Positions 16,352 through 25,401 are shown, counted from the first letter of the stretch. The stretch: 64,000 nt of DNA from CAZMSD01 sp964568855 (GCA_964568855.1 CAZMSD010000011.1:26902-90901), one strand, 5' to 3'. Notes: a model not told the origin generated them from the letters alone. A program made the numbers and translations.

Positions 16352-18097
16352 CTATTGGAAATTCCTGATCTCGTAACGGTAGCCCTGCTCGGTCAGGAAG
16401 AGCTGGCGGTTCATCGCGAATTCCTGATCGATTGTATCACGCGTGACCAGGGTATAGAACCAGGCCTGGTTCTCGCCCGCCTTGGGTCGCAGGATCCGGC
16501 CCAGGCGCTGGGCTTCCTCCTGGCGGCTGCCGAATGTGCCTGAGACCTGTATCGCCACGTTGGCCTCGGGGAGATCCACCGCGAAGTTGGCCACCTTCGA
16601 GACCACCAGGATTTTGACCTCCCCCCGGCGGAACTTGTCGAAAAGCTCCTCGCGTATCACGTTCCTGACGCTGCCGGTGATCAGCGGGGCATCCAGGGTC
16701 CGGGCGATGTTCTTGAGCTGCTCGATGAACTGCCCGATGATCAGGATCCTGTCTCCCCGATGCTGGCCCAGGAGAAAGTCGATCACCTCCATCTTGACGG
16801 GATTGGTGGAGGCCACGGTGTACTTGCGCCGCGTCTCGGCCAGGGCGTATTCCAGCCGGAGTTCGTTGCTCATGGGCAGGCGGTACTCCACGCACGTGGC
16901 CTGGGCGATCCAGCCCTGCTGCTCCAGCTCCTTCCACGGTACATCCATCTTCTTGGGGCCGATCAGCGAGAAGACGTCGTCTTCCTTGCCGTCCTCGCGG
17001 ACCAAGGTGGCCGTCAGGCCCAGCCGCCGGCGGCTCTGGATCTCCGCCACCGCCCGAAAGACCGGCGCCGGCAACAGGTGCACCTCGTCGTAGATAATCA
17101 GGCCCCAGTCGTGCTCGTTGAACAGCCCGAAGTGCACGAAGGGACTCTGCTTGGTCCTGCGGTAGGTCAGGATCTGGTAGGTGGCGATGGTCAGGGGACG
17201 GATCTCCTTGCGTTCCCCGCTGTATTCGCCGATCAGGCTCTCGCTGACCTGCGTCTTGTCCAGCAGCTCGTGCTTCCACTGGCGCAGGGCGGTCACGTTG
17301 GTGGTCAGCACCAGGGTGTGCATGCCCACGTTCTCGATCACCGCGATTCCGATCAGGGTCTTGCCTGCGCCGCAGGGCAGCACGAGCACTCCCGAGCCCC
17401 CGCGCATGTCGCCGCCCGCCCAGAAGACCTGTACCGCATCCTGCTGGTACTTCCGCAGGTGAAATGGAACTCCGCCGCGGGTCGCCTCGCGCATCCTGAG
17501 ATCCAGCGGCGCTCCCGGGGTGTAGCCCGCCAGGTCCTCCACCGGGAACCCGATCTTGATCAGGGCCTGCTTGAGGTGTCCCCGGTTGCCCGCCTGAACC
17601 TGGAAACAGTGCGGATCATGCTGTTCGCCCAGCAGGGGAGCCACGGTTTTGTGCCGTGACAATTCCAGCATGAGCAGCTCATCGGCCGATTCCAGCGCCA
17701 GGTTGCCGTCGTCCCGGCGGCGCAGTTGCACGCGCCCATACCGGGATACGTATTCACGGATGTCCTCCACCACGTTGGTGGGCACTTCATACTTGGAGTA
17801 GCGGTTCAGCGTGTTGATGATGTCCGAGCTGCCCATGCCGCTGGATGCCGCGTTCCAGAGCGACAGCGGAGTGATGCGGTAGGTGTGCAGGTGCTCCGGA
17901 GACTTGTCCAGTTCCGCGAAGCGGGAGAGTTCGTCGCGGGCGTCCTCGTAAAGCGGATTGGCCGTCTCGAGGAAGACCGTCTTGTCGGACTGGACGATGA
18001 CTGGATTATCCGGGTTGTACACGCGTATCCCTGCTAACCGATGAAAAATCAATGTGGTAATATCCTCGGATCGAGTCACGCGGTGCATCAGGTCCAT
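16352..18097 (-). CDS. XPB/Ssl2-type DNA helicase
   Basis: The 581-residue product is a superfamily 2 helicase of the XPB type. An N-terminal domain of about 190 residues contains the helicase_C_3/XPB damage-recognition-like region. This is followed by Walker A PCGAGKT, DEVH box IYDEVHLLPA and the motif LGLTATLVRED (RED motif of XPB). Motif VI is QRLGRILRPK. Bacterial XPBs are 3'-5' helicases found in scattered phyla (Mycobacterium, candidate phyla) and are thought to act in DNA repair. It starts 26 bases from the divergent small membrane protein gene. It ends 51 bases before the PorU-like start on the same strand. Confidence 0.92.
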   Translation of the reverse strand: MDLMHRVTRSEDITTLIFHRLAGIRVYNPDNPVIVQSDKTVFLETANPLYEDARDELSRFAELDKSPEHLHTYRITPLSLWNAASSGMGSSDIINTLNRYSKYEVPTNVVEDIREYVSRYGRVQLRRRDDGNLALESADELLMLELSRHKTVAPLLGEQHDPHCFQVQAGNRGHLKQALIKIGFPVEDLAGYTPGAPLDLRMREATRGGVPFHLRKYQQDAVQVFWAGGDMRGGSGVLVLPCGAGKTLIGIAVIENVGMHTLVLTTNVTALRQWKHELLDKTQVSESLIGEYSGERKEIRPLTIATYQILTYRRTKQSPFVHFGLFNEHDWGLIIYDEVHLLPAPVFRAVAEIQSRRRLGLTATLVREDGKEDDVFSLIGPKKMDVPWKELEQQGWIAQATCVEYRLPMSNELRLEYALAETRRKYTVASTNPVKMEVIDFLLGQHRGDRILIIGQFIEQLKNIARTLDAPLITGSVRNVIREELFDKFRRGEVKILVVSKVANFAVDLPEANVAIQVSGTFGSRQEEAQRLGRILRPKAGENQAWFYTLVTRDTIDQEFAMNRQLFLTEQGYRYEIRNFQ

Positions 18098-18123
18098 CCT
18101 GCTTCTTTCCTATACTAGAACCG

Positions 18124-18597
18124 ATGTTACAGGTACCGCCGAAGTGCTCATGGACCCACCATCCCCTGAAGGTGAATCCGCAGCGGGGAATGCCGGTGCT
18201 GGGCATCGTGCTGCTGGCCAGCTTGAGTACCCTCTACTGGCTGGGTCTGAGCAGCCACGCCGCTTTGCTCATCGTGGTTTTCGTGTTCTCCCTGCGTGAT
18301 TTCCTCTTCCCTTCCTCCTGCAGTCTGGATGTGGAAGGACTGACAGTATCTTCGCCGCTCCTGGGTGCCAAGTTCTATCCCTGGGAGTCGATTCACGACT
18401 TGACCCTGGAGTCCGGGAACCCCCTGCTGCACCTTCGGTCGGGACGACTGCGCCGCCTGCCCCCGCTGCCCTCCGCCTTGAAGCCGCGGGGTGATCTCGA
18501 AGCGCGGATCAGTGAGTGGATGGATGTCGCGCGGACGGCGGCTAAGGGTGAATCAGCGGGCGATGAACCGGTGAAGGAAGATGAAGCGCTCTCGTGA
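18124..18597 (+). CDS. Small membrane protein, unknown function
   Basis: The 157-residue product has one or two hydrophobic helices (MPVLGIVLLASLSTLYWLG and AALLIVVFVFSLRDFLF). These are followed by a soluble region, VEGLTVSSPLLGAKFYPWESI, that resembles a bacterial PH-like domain. Translation may begin at the internal ATG at 18190, which would put the first helix at the N-terminus. It overlaps the next gene by 17 bases, so the two are probably translated together. No function is assigned. Confidence 0.55.
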   Translation: MLQVPPKCSWTHHPLKVNPQRGMPVLGIVLLASLSTLYWLGLSSHAALLIVVFVFSLRDFLFPSSCSLDVEGLTVSSPLLGAKFYPWESIHDLTLESGNPLLHLRSGRLRRLPPLPSALKPRGDLEARISEWMDVARTAAKGESAGDEPVKEDEALS

Positions 18598-18892
18598 GCT
18601 GGAAACCGGGCCGGAACAAGCGGGGCTGAGCGATGAAGAGCGGCGTTTGGCCCGGCGTTTCGCCGAGGAAGTGGTGGACAGGCGCCTGACGGCCGCAGCC
18701 GTCTTCTTCCTGGAAGGCATGCGGCCGATGAATTTCATTCTCAGTCAAGGAATGCTGTTCTTTTCCCCGCTTGTAAATATTGTTTTCGATGGGGCAACGT
18801 TTGATAAAATCCAAGAGATGCTGGATAAGAGAGAAGCCATCCCGTATATTATCGAATTGATCGAACAACTAGACGAGGCCCGTCGTGCCTAG
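18581..18892 (+). CDS. Small conserved-looking protein, unknown function
   Basis: The 103-residue product is helical and mostly polar, with a central hydrophobic patch (FILSQGMLFFSPLVNIVF) and the C-terminal segment IPYIIELIEQLDEARRA. It overlaps the preceding gene by 17 bases and the following amidohydrolase gene by 8 bases, a tight arrangement that supports its being a real gene. The hydrophobic patch may associate with the membrane. No family recognised. Confidence 0.6.
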   Translation: MKRSRELETGPEQAGLSDEERRLARRFAEEVVDRRLTAAAVFFLEGMRPMNFILSQGMLFFSPLVNIVFDGATFDKIQEMLDKREAIPYIIELIEQLDEARRA

Positions 18893-20357
18893 TACAAGCA
18901 GAAAATCCGGGACCGGCCGGAAATCACCTCCGACGAAAACCAGAACCAGCAAGTCCAGCGGCTCTCAGCGCTCGCGCTCCGCCTCCTCAAGCACCTCGAC
19001 TTCAAGCGGCGCGGTGAAGGGCCTGCTGATCCGCGGAGCCACTCTCGTCACCATGAACCAGGTACGGGAGGTGCTTCGCGCCGACCTGCGGATCGTGAAG
19101 GGCCGGATCGAATCCATCGCGCAGAGACTGCGGCCGCGTCAGAAAGACACCATTCTGGACGCCGGCGGATTGACCATCTTCCCAGGATTCATTCAACTGC
19201 ATGTCCGGCTCTGCCACAGTATCTTCAGGCACATGGCCGACGACCTCGAGGCGGGTCCGGAATTGCGCAGGAGGATTCTGCCCCTTGAGGCGGCACACAA
19301 CCCGGCCTCCCTGAATATCGCCACGCGCGTGGGCATTGCTGAGCTGCTGCTCTCGGGAACAACCACCGCGTTTTCCGTGGAAACCACCCTGGGATCGGAA
19401 CACGTTTTCGAGGTCATCGCGGACTCGGGATTACGCTGCGTCAGCGGCAAGGCCCTGATGGACGCCGGCCGTGGCCTGCCGAAAAAGCTGAAGGAAAGAA
19501 CCTCAACCGCGCTCGCTCACCTGGAACGTCATCTTTCCAACTGGAATGGGAAGGGCCGGCTGGAAGTGGCGGTCTGCCCGCGTTTCGCGCCGTTCTGCAG
19601 TCCCGACCTGTTGCGCGGCGCGGCGAAGCTGGCCGAGGATAGCGGCGCCTGGATCCACACGCAGGTGGCTGAGACCCGCGAGGAAGTCCAGCAGGCCCGC
19701 GAGGCCTTCGGTCGCAACCCGCTGCTGCTCTTCGACGCGCTGGGGATGCTGGACGGACGTTTCATCGCGGCCCACGCCGTGCACTTGAACGAAGCCGAGA
19801 AACTGCTCCTGGCCGGCCGGCGACATGCACTGATCGCCCACTGTCCCACTTCCAATATGAAACTCAGCAGCGGCACGGCGCCGCTGATGGACCTGCTCAG
19901 CCGCGGAATCCACGTGGGCCTGGGCACGGACAGCTGCGCCTTCAGCAACTCCCTGGACCTGATCCGCGAGATGCGCCAGGCCGCCCTGCTGCAGAAGGCG
20001 AGCCGGGGAGCGGGCATCCTCAGCGCGGAGCACATGGTGGAACTCTGCACCATCGCCGCGGCGCGGGCCATCGGTCGCGAAGAGGACCTGGGATCGATCG
20101 AACCGGGCAAGCTGGCCGACCTGGCCTTCTTCGATCTGAACCGCATGGACCTGCGGCCGGCGGGCAGCCCCGCCCAGCAGCTCGTCTGGTCCTCTTCGGC
20201 GCGCGACCTGGTGCACACCATGGTGGAAGGCCGCTTCCTGGTCAGGAATCGCAGCTTGAGACTCTGGAAGGAACAGGAACTGACGGCCACCGCTCGACGG
20301 GAAACGAACCGCCTGCTCCAGCGGGCCGGCCTCGAGGGAAAGGTGCCCATTGCCTAG
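18885..20357 (+). CDS. Amidohydrolase-superfamily deaminase (SsnA/TrzN-like) with an altered metal site
   Basis: The 490-residue product starts at GTG 18885 with GAGG upstream. The first 43 residues are an unusual Ser/Thr/Lys/Arg-rich tail. The rest is a TIM-barrel amidohydrolase of the class acting on triazines, guanine or S-adenosylhomocysteine. Metal ligands expected from the family are seen in WIHTQVAET, AAHAVHLNEAE and GLGTDSCAFSN. The first motif, normally PGFVxxHxHL, here reads PGFIQLHVRLCHSIFR, so the second histidine is replaced by Arg. The ADDL segment that follows is as in TrzN-like enzymes. Substrate unknown; the changed ligand makes catalysis uncertain. Confidence 0.78.
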   Translation: MPSTSRKSGTGRKSPPTKTRTSKSSGSQRSRSASSSTSTSSGAVKGLLIRGATLVTMNQVREVLRADLRIVKGRIESIAQRLRPRQKDTILDAGGLTIFPGFIQLHVRLCHSIFRHMADDLEAGPELRRRILPLEAAHNPASLNIATRVGIAELLLSGTTTAFSVETTLGSEHVFEVIADSGLRCVSGKALMDAGRGLPKKLKERTSTALAHLERHLSNWNGKGRLEVAVCPRFAPFCSPDLLRGAAKLAEDSGAWIHTQVAETREEVQQAREAFGRNPLLLFDALGMLDGRFIAAHAVHLNEAEKLLLAGRRHALIAHCPTSNMKLSSGTAPLMDLLSRGIHVGLGTDSCAFSNSLDLIREMRQAALLQKASRGAGILSAEHMVELCTIAAARAIGREEDLGSIEPGKLADLAFFDLNRMDLRPAGSPAQQLVWSSSARDLVHTMVEGRFLVRNRSLRLWKEQELTATARRETNRLLQRAGLEGKVPIA

Positions 20358-20384
20358 GTTTGCCCGCCAGATCCCGGGAGATCG

Positions 20385-22280
20385 ATGAAGGAAATCCGCT
20401 CCATTCTCGCCACCGACTGCGGAAGTACCACCACCAAGTGCATCCTGATCGAAAAGATCGGTGATACGTACCGGCAGACGATCCGCGGCGAAGCGCCCAC
20501 AACCGTCGAGGCGCCCTTCGAGGACGTCACCATGGGCGTGGTCAACGCCGTGACAGAGGTGGAGGAGCTCGCGCACCAGGACCAGCACCTCAGCGACGGA
20601 TCCCTGCGGCCGGGTACGCCGGAACGGCGCTTCCTCAGGCAGGTGTCCCGCCGGGAAGCGGACGGCGACGAGCGGGAAGGCTGGGAAATCATCGTTCCCC
20701 AGGAGGACCAACAGGGCGTGGACGCCTACATTTCCACGTCCTCCGCGGGCGGCGGCCTGCAGATGATGGTAGCCGGCGTGGTCCAGTCCATGACCGGAGA
20801 ATCGGCGCAAAGGGCGGCCCTGGGCGCCGGCGCCATCGTGATGGACACCATCGCCAGCAACGACGGCCGCCTGCCCCACGAGAAGATCGACCGCATCCGG
20901 CGCCTGCGACCGGACATGATCCTGCTGGCGGGCGGAACGGACGGCGGATCCGAACTGCCCCTGGACCTGGCCGAACTGATCGCAGCGGCCAAGCCCCGTC
21001 CGCGGCTGGGGCACGGATACAACCTGCCCATCATCTACGCCGGCAACCAGGACCTGCGGGAGCCGATCAACGAGGTCCTGGACGAAGTCAGCGCCCTGAC
21101 CCTGGTGGAGAACCTGCGTCCCGTGCTGGAGCGGGAAAACCTCAACCCGGCCCGCGACAAGATCCACGACCTGTTCATGGAACACGTGATGCAGCAGGCG
21201 CCCGGCTACGACCGCCTGATGAACATGTGCCGCGTTTTCGATGAAGAGGCGGGGACCGTGCGGCCGGTGCCTATCATGCCGACCCCCGGCGCCGTGGGCC
21301 GCATTATCGAGACCATCGCCGAAATCAACGGCATCAACGTGGTCGGCGTGGACATCGGCGGGGCCACCACGGACGTCTTCTCCGTCTTCGGCGGGGTCTT
21401 CAACCGCACCGTCTCGGCCAACCTGGGCATGAGCTACAGCGTCTCCAACGTGCTGGCCGAGGCGGGCCTGGAGAACATCCAGCGCTGGGTGCCCTTCGAG
21501 GTGGACCCCTACGACCTGCGCAACCGCATCGGCAACAAGATGATCCGGCCCACCACGATCCCCCAGACCCGCGAGGACCTGATCGTCGAGCAGGCCATCG
21601 CCCGGGAGGCCTTGCGGCTGTCCTTCGTGCAGCACAAGGAATTCGCCGTGGAGCTGCGGGGAGTCCAGCAGGAGCGCACGATTTCCGACGCCTTCGAGCA
21701 GGACTCAGAGGCGCGCAGCCTGGTGAAGATGATGGAACTGGACCTGCTGGTGGGCTCGGGCGGAGTTCTCTCGCACGCGCCGCGGCGAGCAGAAACGGCC
21801 TGGATGCTGGTGGACGCCTTCCTGCCCGAGGGGATCACCAGGCTGGCCGTGGATTCCATCTTCATGATGCCCCAGCTGGGCGTACTCTCCCGTTTCCACA
21901 AGGAGGCCGCCACCCAGGTCTTTGACGTGGACTGCATGGTGCACCTGGGCACCTGCATCGCGCCCATGGGCCGGGCGCGGAGTCCCGGCAAGCCCTGCCT
22001 GCAGGTCAGCGGCACCCTGCCGGACGGAACGCGGCTCGACGAACAGATTCCGCAGGACGAGCTGCGTCTCTGGCCCATGGAGGCGGGCGGGGAGTGCGAA
22101 CTGCTGCTCAAGCCGGCCCGCAACTTCGACCTGGGCGCCGGGCCCGGCAAGGAGTTGCGCGCCGTGGTCGGCGGCGGGGTGGTGGGACTGATCATCGACA
22201 CCCGCGGCCGGCCCTTCAACCTGAGCGTGGACGCTTCCGGACGGCTGGACAAGCTGGCGCGCTGGGATATTACGCGGTAG
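20385..22280 (+). CDS. MutL/GlmL-like ASKHA ATPase (mutase-activator family)
   Basis: The 631-residue product is a sugar-kinase/actin-fold ATPase of the GlmL (methylaspartate mutase accessory) family. Phosphate-binding and connecting motifs include ATDCGSTTTKCILIE at the N-terminus, MILLAGGTDGGSE in the middle and VVGVDIGGATTDVFSVFGG. GlmL proteins are implicated in reactivating B12-dependent glutamate mutase. No mutase subunit lies nearby, and this protein is longer than classical GlmL. It is therefore probably the activator of another system. It lies 28 bases after the amidohydrolase and 17 bases before its partner gene. Confidence 0.82.
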   Translation: MKEIRSILATDCGSTTTKCILIEKIGDTYRQTIRGEAPTTVEAPFEDVTMGVVNAVTEVEELAHQDQHLSDGSLRPGTPERRFLRQVSRREADGDEREGWEIIVPQEDQQGVDAYISTSSAGGGLQMMVAGVVQSMTGESAQRAALGAGAIVMDTIASNDGRLPHEKIDRIRRLRPDMILLAGGTDGGSELPLDLAELIAAAKPRPRLGHGYNLPIIYAGNQDLREPINEVLDEVSALTLVENLRPVLERENLNPARDKIHDLFMEHVMQQAPGYDRLMNMCRVFDEEAGTVRPVPIMPTPGAVGRIIETIAEINGINVVGVDIGGATTDVFSVFGGVFNRTVSANLGMSYSVSNVLAEAGLENIQRWVPFEVDPYDLRNRIGNKMIRPTTIPQTREDLIVEQAIAREALRLSFVQHKEFAVELRGVQQERTISDAFEQDSEARSLVKMMELDLLVGSGGVLSHAPRRAETAWMLVDAFLPEGITRLAVDSIFMMPQLGVLSRFHKEAATQVFDVDCMVHLGTCIAPMGRARSPGKPCLQVSGTLPDGTRLDEQIPQDELRLWPMEAGGECELLLKPARNFDLGAGPGKELRAVVGGGVVGLIIDTRGRPFNLSVDASGRLDKLARWDITR

Positions 22281-22297
22281 GAGTAATCGGACGGACC

Positions 22298-23416
22298 ATG
22301 GCAACTTCCTTCACTCCCGGGCTGCGCGTGGCCCCGAACACGGTGATCGTCAAGGAACGCAAACTGCCCCTGCTGGGCGAAGTGACCGTGAAGGTGGGCG
22401 ACCGCGTGACCCACGACCGAGTGGTGGCGCGCACCGAACTGCCCGGCGACATCTACCCCGTGCAGGTGGCCCACTCCCTGGGCGTCGAGCCCGCCGAGCT
22501 CTCCGAGACCATGCTGAAAAAGGAGCACGAGCCCATCGACCAGGGCGAGGCCCTGGCCCGGACGCGCAGCTTCTTCGGCCTCTTCAAGTCGGAATGCCCG
22601 AGCCCCATCGACGGTACCGTGGAATCCATCTCGCTGCGCACGGGCCAGGTGATCCTCCAGCGGCCGCCAGTCCCCGTGGAGGTCAACGCCTTCATGGAGG
22701 GCGAGGTTATCGAGCTGCACGAGCGCGAGGGTGTCACGGTGCGCACGCAGGGGGCCTTCATCCAGGGCATCTTCGGTATCGGCGGCGAAGCCTGGGGCGA
22801 CCTGCGGATGGTCTGCGGCGGCCCCGCCGAGGCGCTGGAGACGGCCGCCCTGTCGGCCGACATGGCCGGGCAGGTGCTCGTGGGCGGCAGCCGTATCACA
22901 CTGGACGCGGTCAACCGGGCGCGCGATATCGGGGTTTCGGCGCTGATCGTGGGAGGCTTCGACAAGGGCGACCTGCGGGCGCTGCTGGGCTACGAGCTGG
23001 GCGTGGCCATCACCGGCAACGAAGAGATCGGTATCACGCTGATCCTGACCGAGGGCTACGGCGACATTCCGATGACGCAGCGCACCTGGGACCTGCTGAG
23101 CTCGCTGCAGGGCAGGCACGCCTCTGTGAACGGGGCGACCCAGATCCGAGCCGGCGTGATACGCCCGGAGATCGTGGTGCCGCTGGCCGGGGAATCGACG
23201 GTGGCGGAAAGAACGCACACCGGGCGGCTGGAGACCGGCAGCGAGGTGCGAATCATCCGGCAGCCCTGGTTCGGCCGCAAGGGTCGCGTCACGGCCCTGC
23301 CGCCCGAGTTGACCCAGGTGGAGAGCGGAGCCCGCGTCCGCGTGCTGGAAGTCGAAATCGACGGCGGCGAGCGGGTCACGCTGCCCCGGGCGAACATCGA
23401 GCTTATCGAAGGCTGA
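22298..23416 (+). CDS. Conserved partner of the MutL-like ATPase, KOW-like C-terminus
   Basis: The ATG at 22298 follows the MutL-like gene by 17 bases; the frame is open further upstream but would overlap that gene. The 372-residue product begins with a barrel-sandwich-like segment (VKERKLPLLGEVTVKVGDRV), as in biotinyl/lipoyl-type domains. It then has a segment PSPIDGTVESISLRTGQV of the same kind and a central alpha/beta region (GSRITLDAVNRARDIGVSALIVGG). The C-terminus, WFGRKGRVTALPPELTQVESG followed by VRVLEVEIDGGERVTLPRANIELIEG, has a KOW-like pattern. No enzyme family is recognised. The tight pairing suggests that the two proteins form a functional unit. Confidence 0.7.
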   Translation: MATSFTPGLRVAPNTVIVKERKLPLLGEVTVKVGDRVTHDRVVARTELPGDIYPVQVAHSLGVEPAELSETMLKKEHEPIDQGEALARTRSFFGLFKSECPSPIDGTVESISLRTGQVILQRPPVPVEVNAFMEGEVIELHEREGVTVRTQGAFIQGIFGIGGEAWGDLRMVCGGPAEALETAALSADMAGQVLVGGSRITLDAVNRARDIGVSALIVGGFDKGDLRALLGYELGVAITGNEEIGITLILTEGYGDIPMTQRTWDLLSSLQGRHASVNGATQIRAGVIRPEIVVPLAGESTVAERTHTGRLETGSEVRIIRQPWFGRKGRVTALPPELTQVESGARVRVLEVEIDGGERVTLPRANIELIEG

Positions 23417-23537
23417 GGGCCCGCCGGACGCTGTACCGCGGCGAACGGCCGGCCGAGTGAAACGCCCCGCGCCCCGCCGGGCCTGATCCGCAAACTCCCG
23501 AGGACTCCCGCGGGAATGAAACGAGGAGAGTTCCCAG
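23417..23537. other. Short intergenic region
   Basis: This GC-rich gap contains several GGCC/CCGG palindromes but no clear terminator or promoter. A ribosome site (GAGGAGAG) precedes the next gene. Confidence 0.3.
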
Positions 23538-24353
23538 ATGATGCGAAACCTGTTGCTCGGTCTCCTGATCGCGGGCGCCACCCTCGGCGCAGTGGCGCAG
23601 GACCTGAAAACCATGCCCCTGAACCGGCTGATCGACAACCCCACGGCGGGGATCCTCCAGCGGGGACACTTCGACTTCGACATGGCGCTCTATTCCCAGG
23701 GCGGGGTACTGCTTTCCTTCAGCGTAGGACTGCTGGAACGGATGAACATGGGCGCCTCCTACGGCGGCACCTACATCATCTCCGATCAGAAGCCCGAGTG
23801 GAACCAGCGGCCGGAGCTGAGCCTCAAGTACCGGCTCTTCGACGAGAGCGTGACCTGGCCCGCGGTGGTTCTGGGCTACAGCGGACAGGGGCGCGGCCTG
23901 TGGATCGATGAGAACAGCATGGATCTCAATGGGGACGGGACCACCGACAAGCACCCCGCCCGCTACGAAGTGAAGGCCAAGGGCTTTTTCGCCGTGGCCG
24001 GCAAGAACTTCATCCTGGGGAACCTGGGCCTGCTGGGCCTGCACATGGGCGCCAACATCAATCCCGTGGAAAACGACGACGACCGGGGGCTGAATCTCTG
24101 GCTGGGCATGGACAAGGAGATCAACAACGAGCTGACTGCGGTGGCGGAGTACGATTTCGCTTTCGACGACGCCAAGACAGGCCTGAGCAAGAACATGGGC
24201 TTTCTCAACTTAGGCTTGCGCTGGACCTTCGCCGAACGCCTGTCCATCGAATTGGATTTCAAGGACGTCTTCCAGAATCGTGAAGATTTGACCGGTCGAT
24301 CGGTAAACAGCGTCAGCCGCGAGATCAAGATCACCTACATCGAATTTCTCTAG
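23538..24353 (+). CDS. Outer-membrane beta-barrel-like protein
   Basis: The 271-residue product has a signal peptide ending in GAVAQ. The mature start LKTMPLNRLIDNPTAGILQRG is followed by strands with alternating hydrophobicity (GHFDFDMALYSQGGVLLSFSVGL). A calcium-loop-like DLNGDGTTDK lies near the middle. The pattern is that of YjbH/porin-like outer-membrane proteins common in these phyla. No specific substrate is evident. The gene appears monocistronic, with a terminator about 70 bases downstream. Confidence 0.65.
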   Translation: MMRNLLLGLLIAGATLGAVAQDLKTMPLNRLIDNPTAGILQRGHFDFDMALYSQGGVLLSFSVGLLERMNMGASYGGTYIISDQKPEWNQRPELSLKYRLFDESVTWPAVVLGYSGQGRGLWIDENSMDLNGDGTTDKHPARYEVKAKGFFAVAGKNFILGNLGLLGLHMGANINPVENDDDRGLNLWLGMDKEINNELTAVAEYDFAFDDAKTGLSKNMGFLNLGLRWTFAERLSIELDFKDVFQNREDLTGRSVNSVSREIKITYIEFL

Positions 24354-24425
24354 GAACCCGTCGGACCGGCGGCTATTTCATCTTGCCCACGGTTTCGATT
24401 GCGAAACAGCCCGGATCTGAGTATT

Positions 24426-24463
24426 AACCACCGCGGGAACCAGGATTCGCAGCGGTGGTTTTT
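24426..24463 (+). terminator. Rho-independent terminator
   Basis: The perfect 9-bp arms AACCACCGC and GCGGTGGTT enclose a 17-base loop and run into a T-tract (five T from 24459). It fits as the terminator of the preceding barrel gene. It ends only 6 bases before the ATG of the next gene, so it could also act as an attenuator in that gene's leader. Confidence 0.8.
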
Positions 24464-24468
24464 CTGCC

Positions 24469-25401
24469 ATGGGAACGGCATCGATGCGCAGGGGCATACA
24501 AAACGCGAAACGGGACTCCGAGAGCCGGCGGGCAGCGCCGGATCAGGACCGCTGGAATCGACCGGTCCTGCGCCTCGTCGCTGCCGGCTCCGCCGCGCTG
24601 CTCGTGATACTCTGCGCCGGGTGCTACACGCTGCTGCGACATCCATCCGTGAACCAGGGTTTCGCGTCCTACGAACCGGTTCCCTACGAGAACTGCCGGG
24701 CCTGTCACACGGGCACGCTTGTGCACGAAGACGCCTGGCACTCGTGGTGGATGTATTTCGATCCCGAACTCGACCTGGAAGACCCCGCGGACCGCTACTT
24801 CGTTTACGAGCGACTGCCCTGGTGGTGGAACACGGGGGGAACGGGCTTCAGAGGCGGTTATGCAGCTTCGCCGGGCGAATCGGCGAATGTTCCGGAGGAC
24901 GGACTCCCGATCTTCGCGCGGCCGCGCTTCCGACCAGAACCCAGCGGCCCATCGGGCGAAGGTTCTGTGCCCCCGGACAGCAACAGGGTTGGGGATCCGA
25001 AACCACACCCCCCTGGGGATCAGCCCTTCGGGCCCGTTACCCCTCCCGAAAAACCCGATCCGAAGCGGGACCTGGAAGAGAACCCGGTGACGGAAGGCGC
25101 ATCCGAAGAACCTCAGAAGCCCGCTCCGGATAAGAAGCAGAAGGACGAGGCGCAATCCGGCGGGGATTCCGCCCCCAAGAAGAACGCGCCGAAAAAAGCT
25201 CCCCGGACCGAATCGGAACCCGAGAAGAAGGGCAAGCCGGCGAAGGCTGAGCCGGATGCCGAGAAGAAAAGCGACCCTCCGAAAAGCAAGCCGGAAACCA
25301 AAAAGGACAAGCCCGCTCCTAAAAAAGCGGGTGACGGCGCATCCAGGAGCGAGTCCGACGAACAGCCGAAGCGGTCCGCACACCCAAGAAGCAGGCCTTA
25401 G
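24469..25401 (+). CDS. Lipoprotein with one CxxCH haem motif and a Lys/Pro/Glu-rich tail
   Basis: The 310-residue product has an N-terminal basic segment, a hydrophobic core and the lipobox LCAGC, so it is predicted to be lipid-anchored. The folded part is short: residues around YENCRACHTG carry a single c-type haem motif, followed by His/Trp-rich stretches (EDAWHSWWMYFD and RLPWWWN). The C-terminal 150 residues are low-complexity Pro/Lys/Glu/Ala repeats of the TonB-linker type. Start choice is uncertain: ATG 24469 lies 6 bases after a terminator, and ATG 24484 is the alternative. Function unknown; an envelope electron carrier or a zinc-binding site are both possible. Confidence 0.6.
   Translation: MGTASMRRGIQNAKRDSESRRAAPDQDRWNRPVLRLVAAGSAALLVILCAGCYTLLRHPSVNQGFASYEPVPYENCRACHTGTLVHEDAWHSWWMYFDPELDLEDPADRYFVYERLPWWWNTGGTGFRGGYAASPGESANVPEDGLPIFARPRFRPEPSGPSGEGSVPPDSNRVGDPKPHPPGDQPFGPVTPPEKPDPKRDLEENPVTEGASEEPQKPAPDKKQKDEAQSGGDSAPKKNAPKKAPRTESEPEKKGKPAKAEPDAEKKSDPPKSKPETKKDKPAPKKAGDGASRSESDEQPKRSAHPRSRP

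Noticed and set aside
22094..22297. Longer start for the MutL-partner gene
   Set aside because: It would overlap the MutL-like gene by almost 190 bases. ATG 22298 lies after its stop and begins the conserved part.
19503..23683. Long minus-strand open frames (over 700 codons) opposite the amidohydrolase, MutL-like and partner genes
   Set aside because: They are antisense to genes with clear protein motifs, are His/Gly/Arg/Gln-rich shadow translations, and show no domain or ribosome site.
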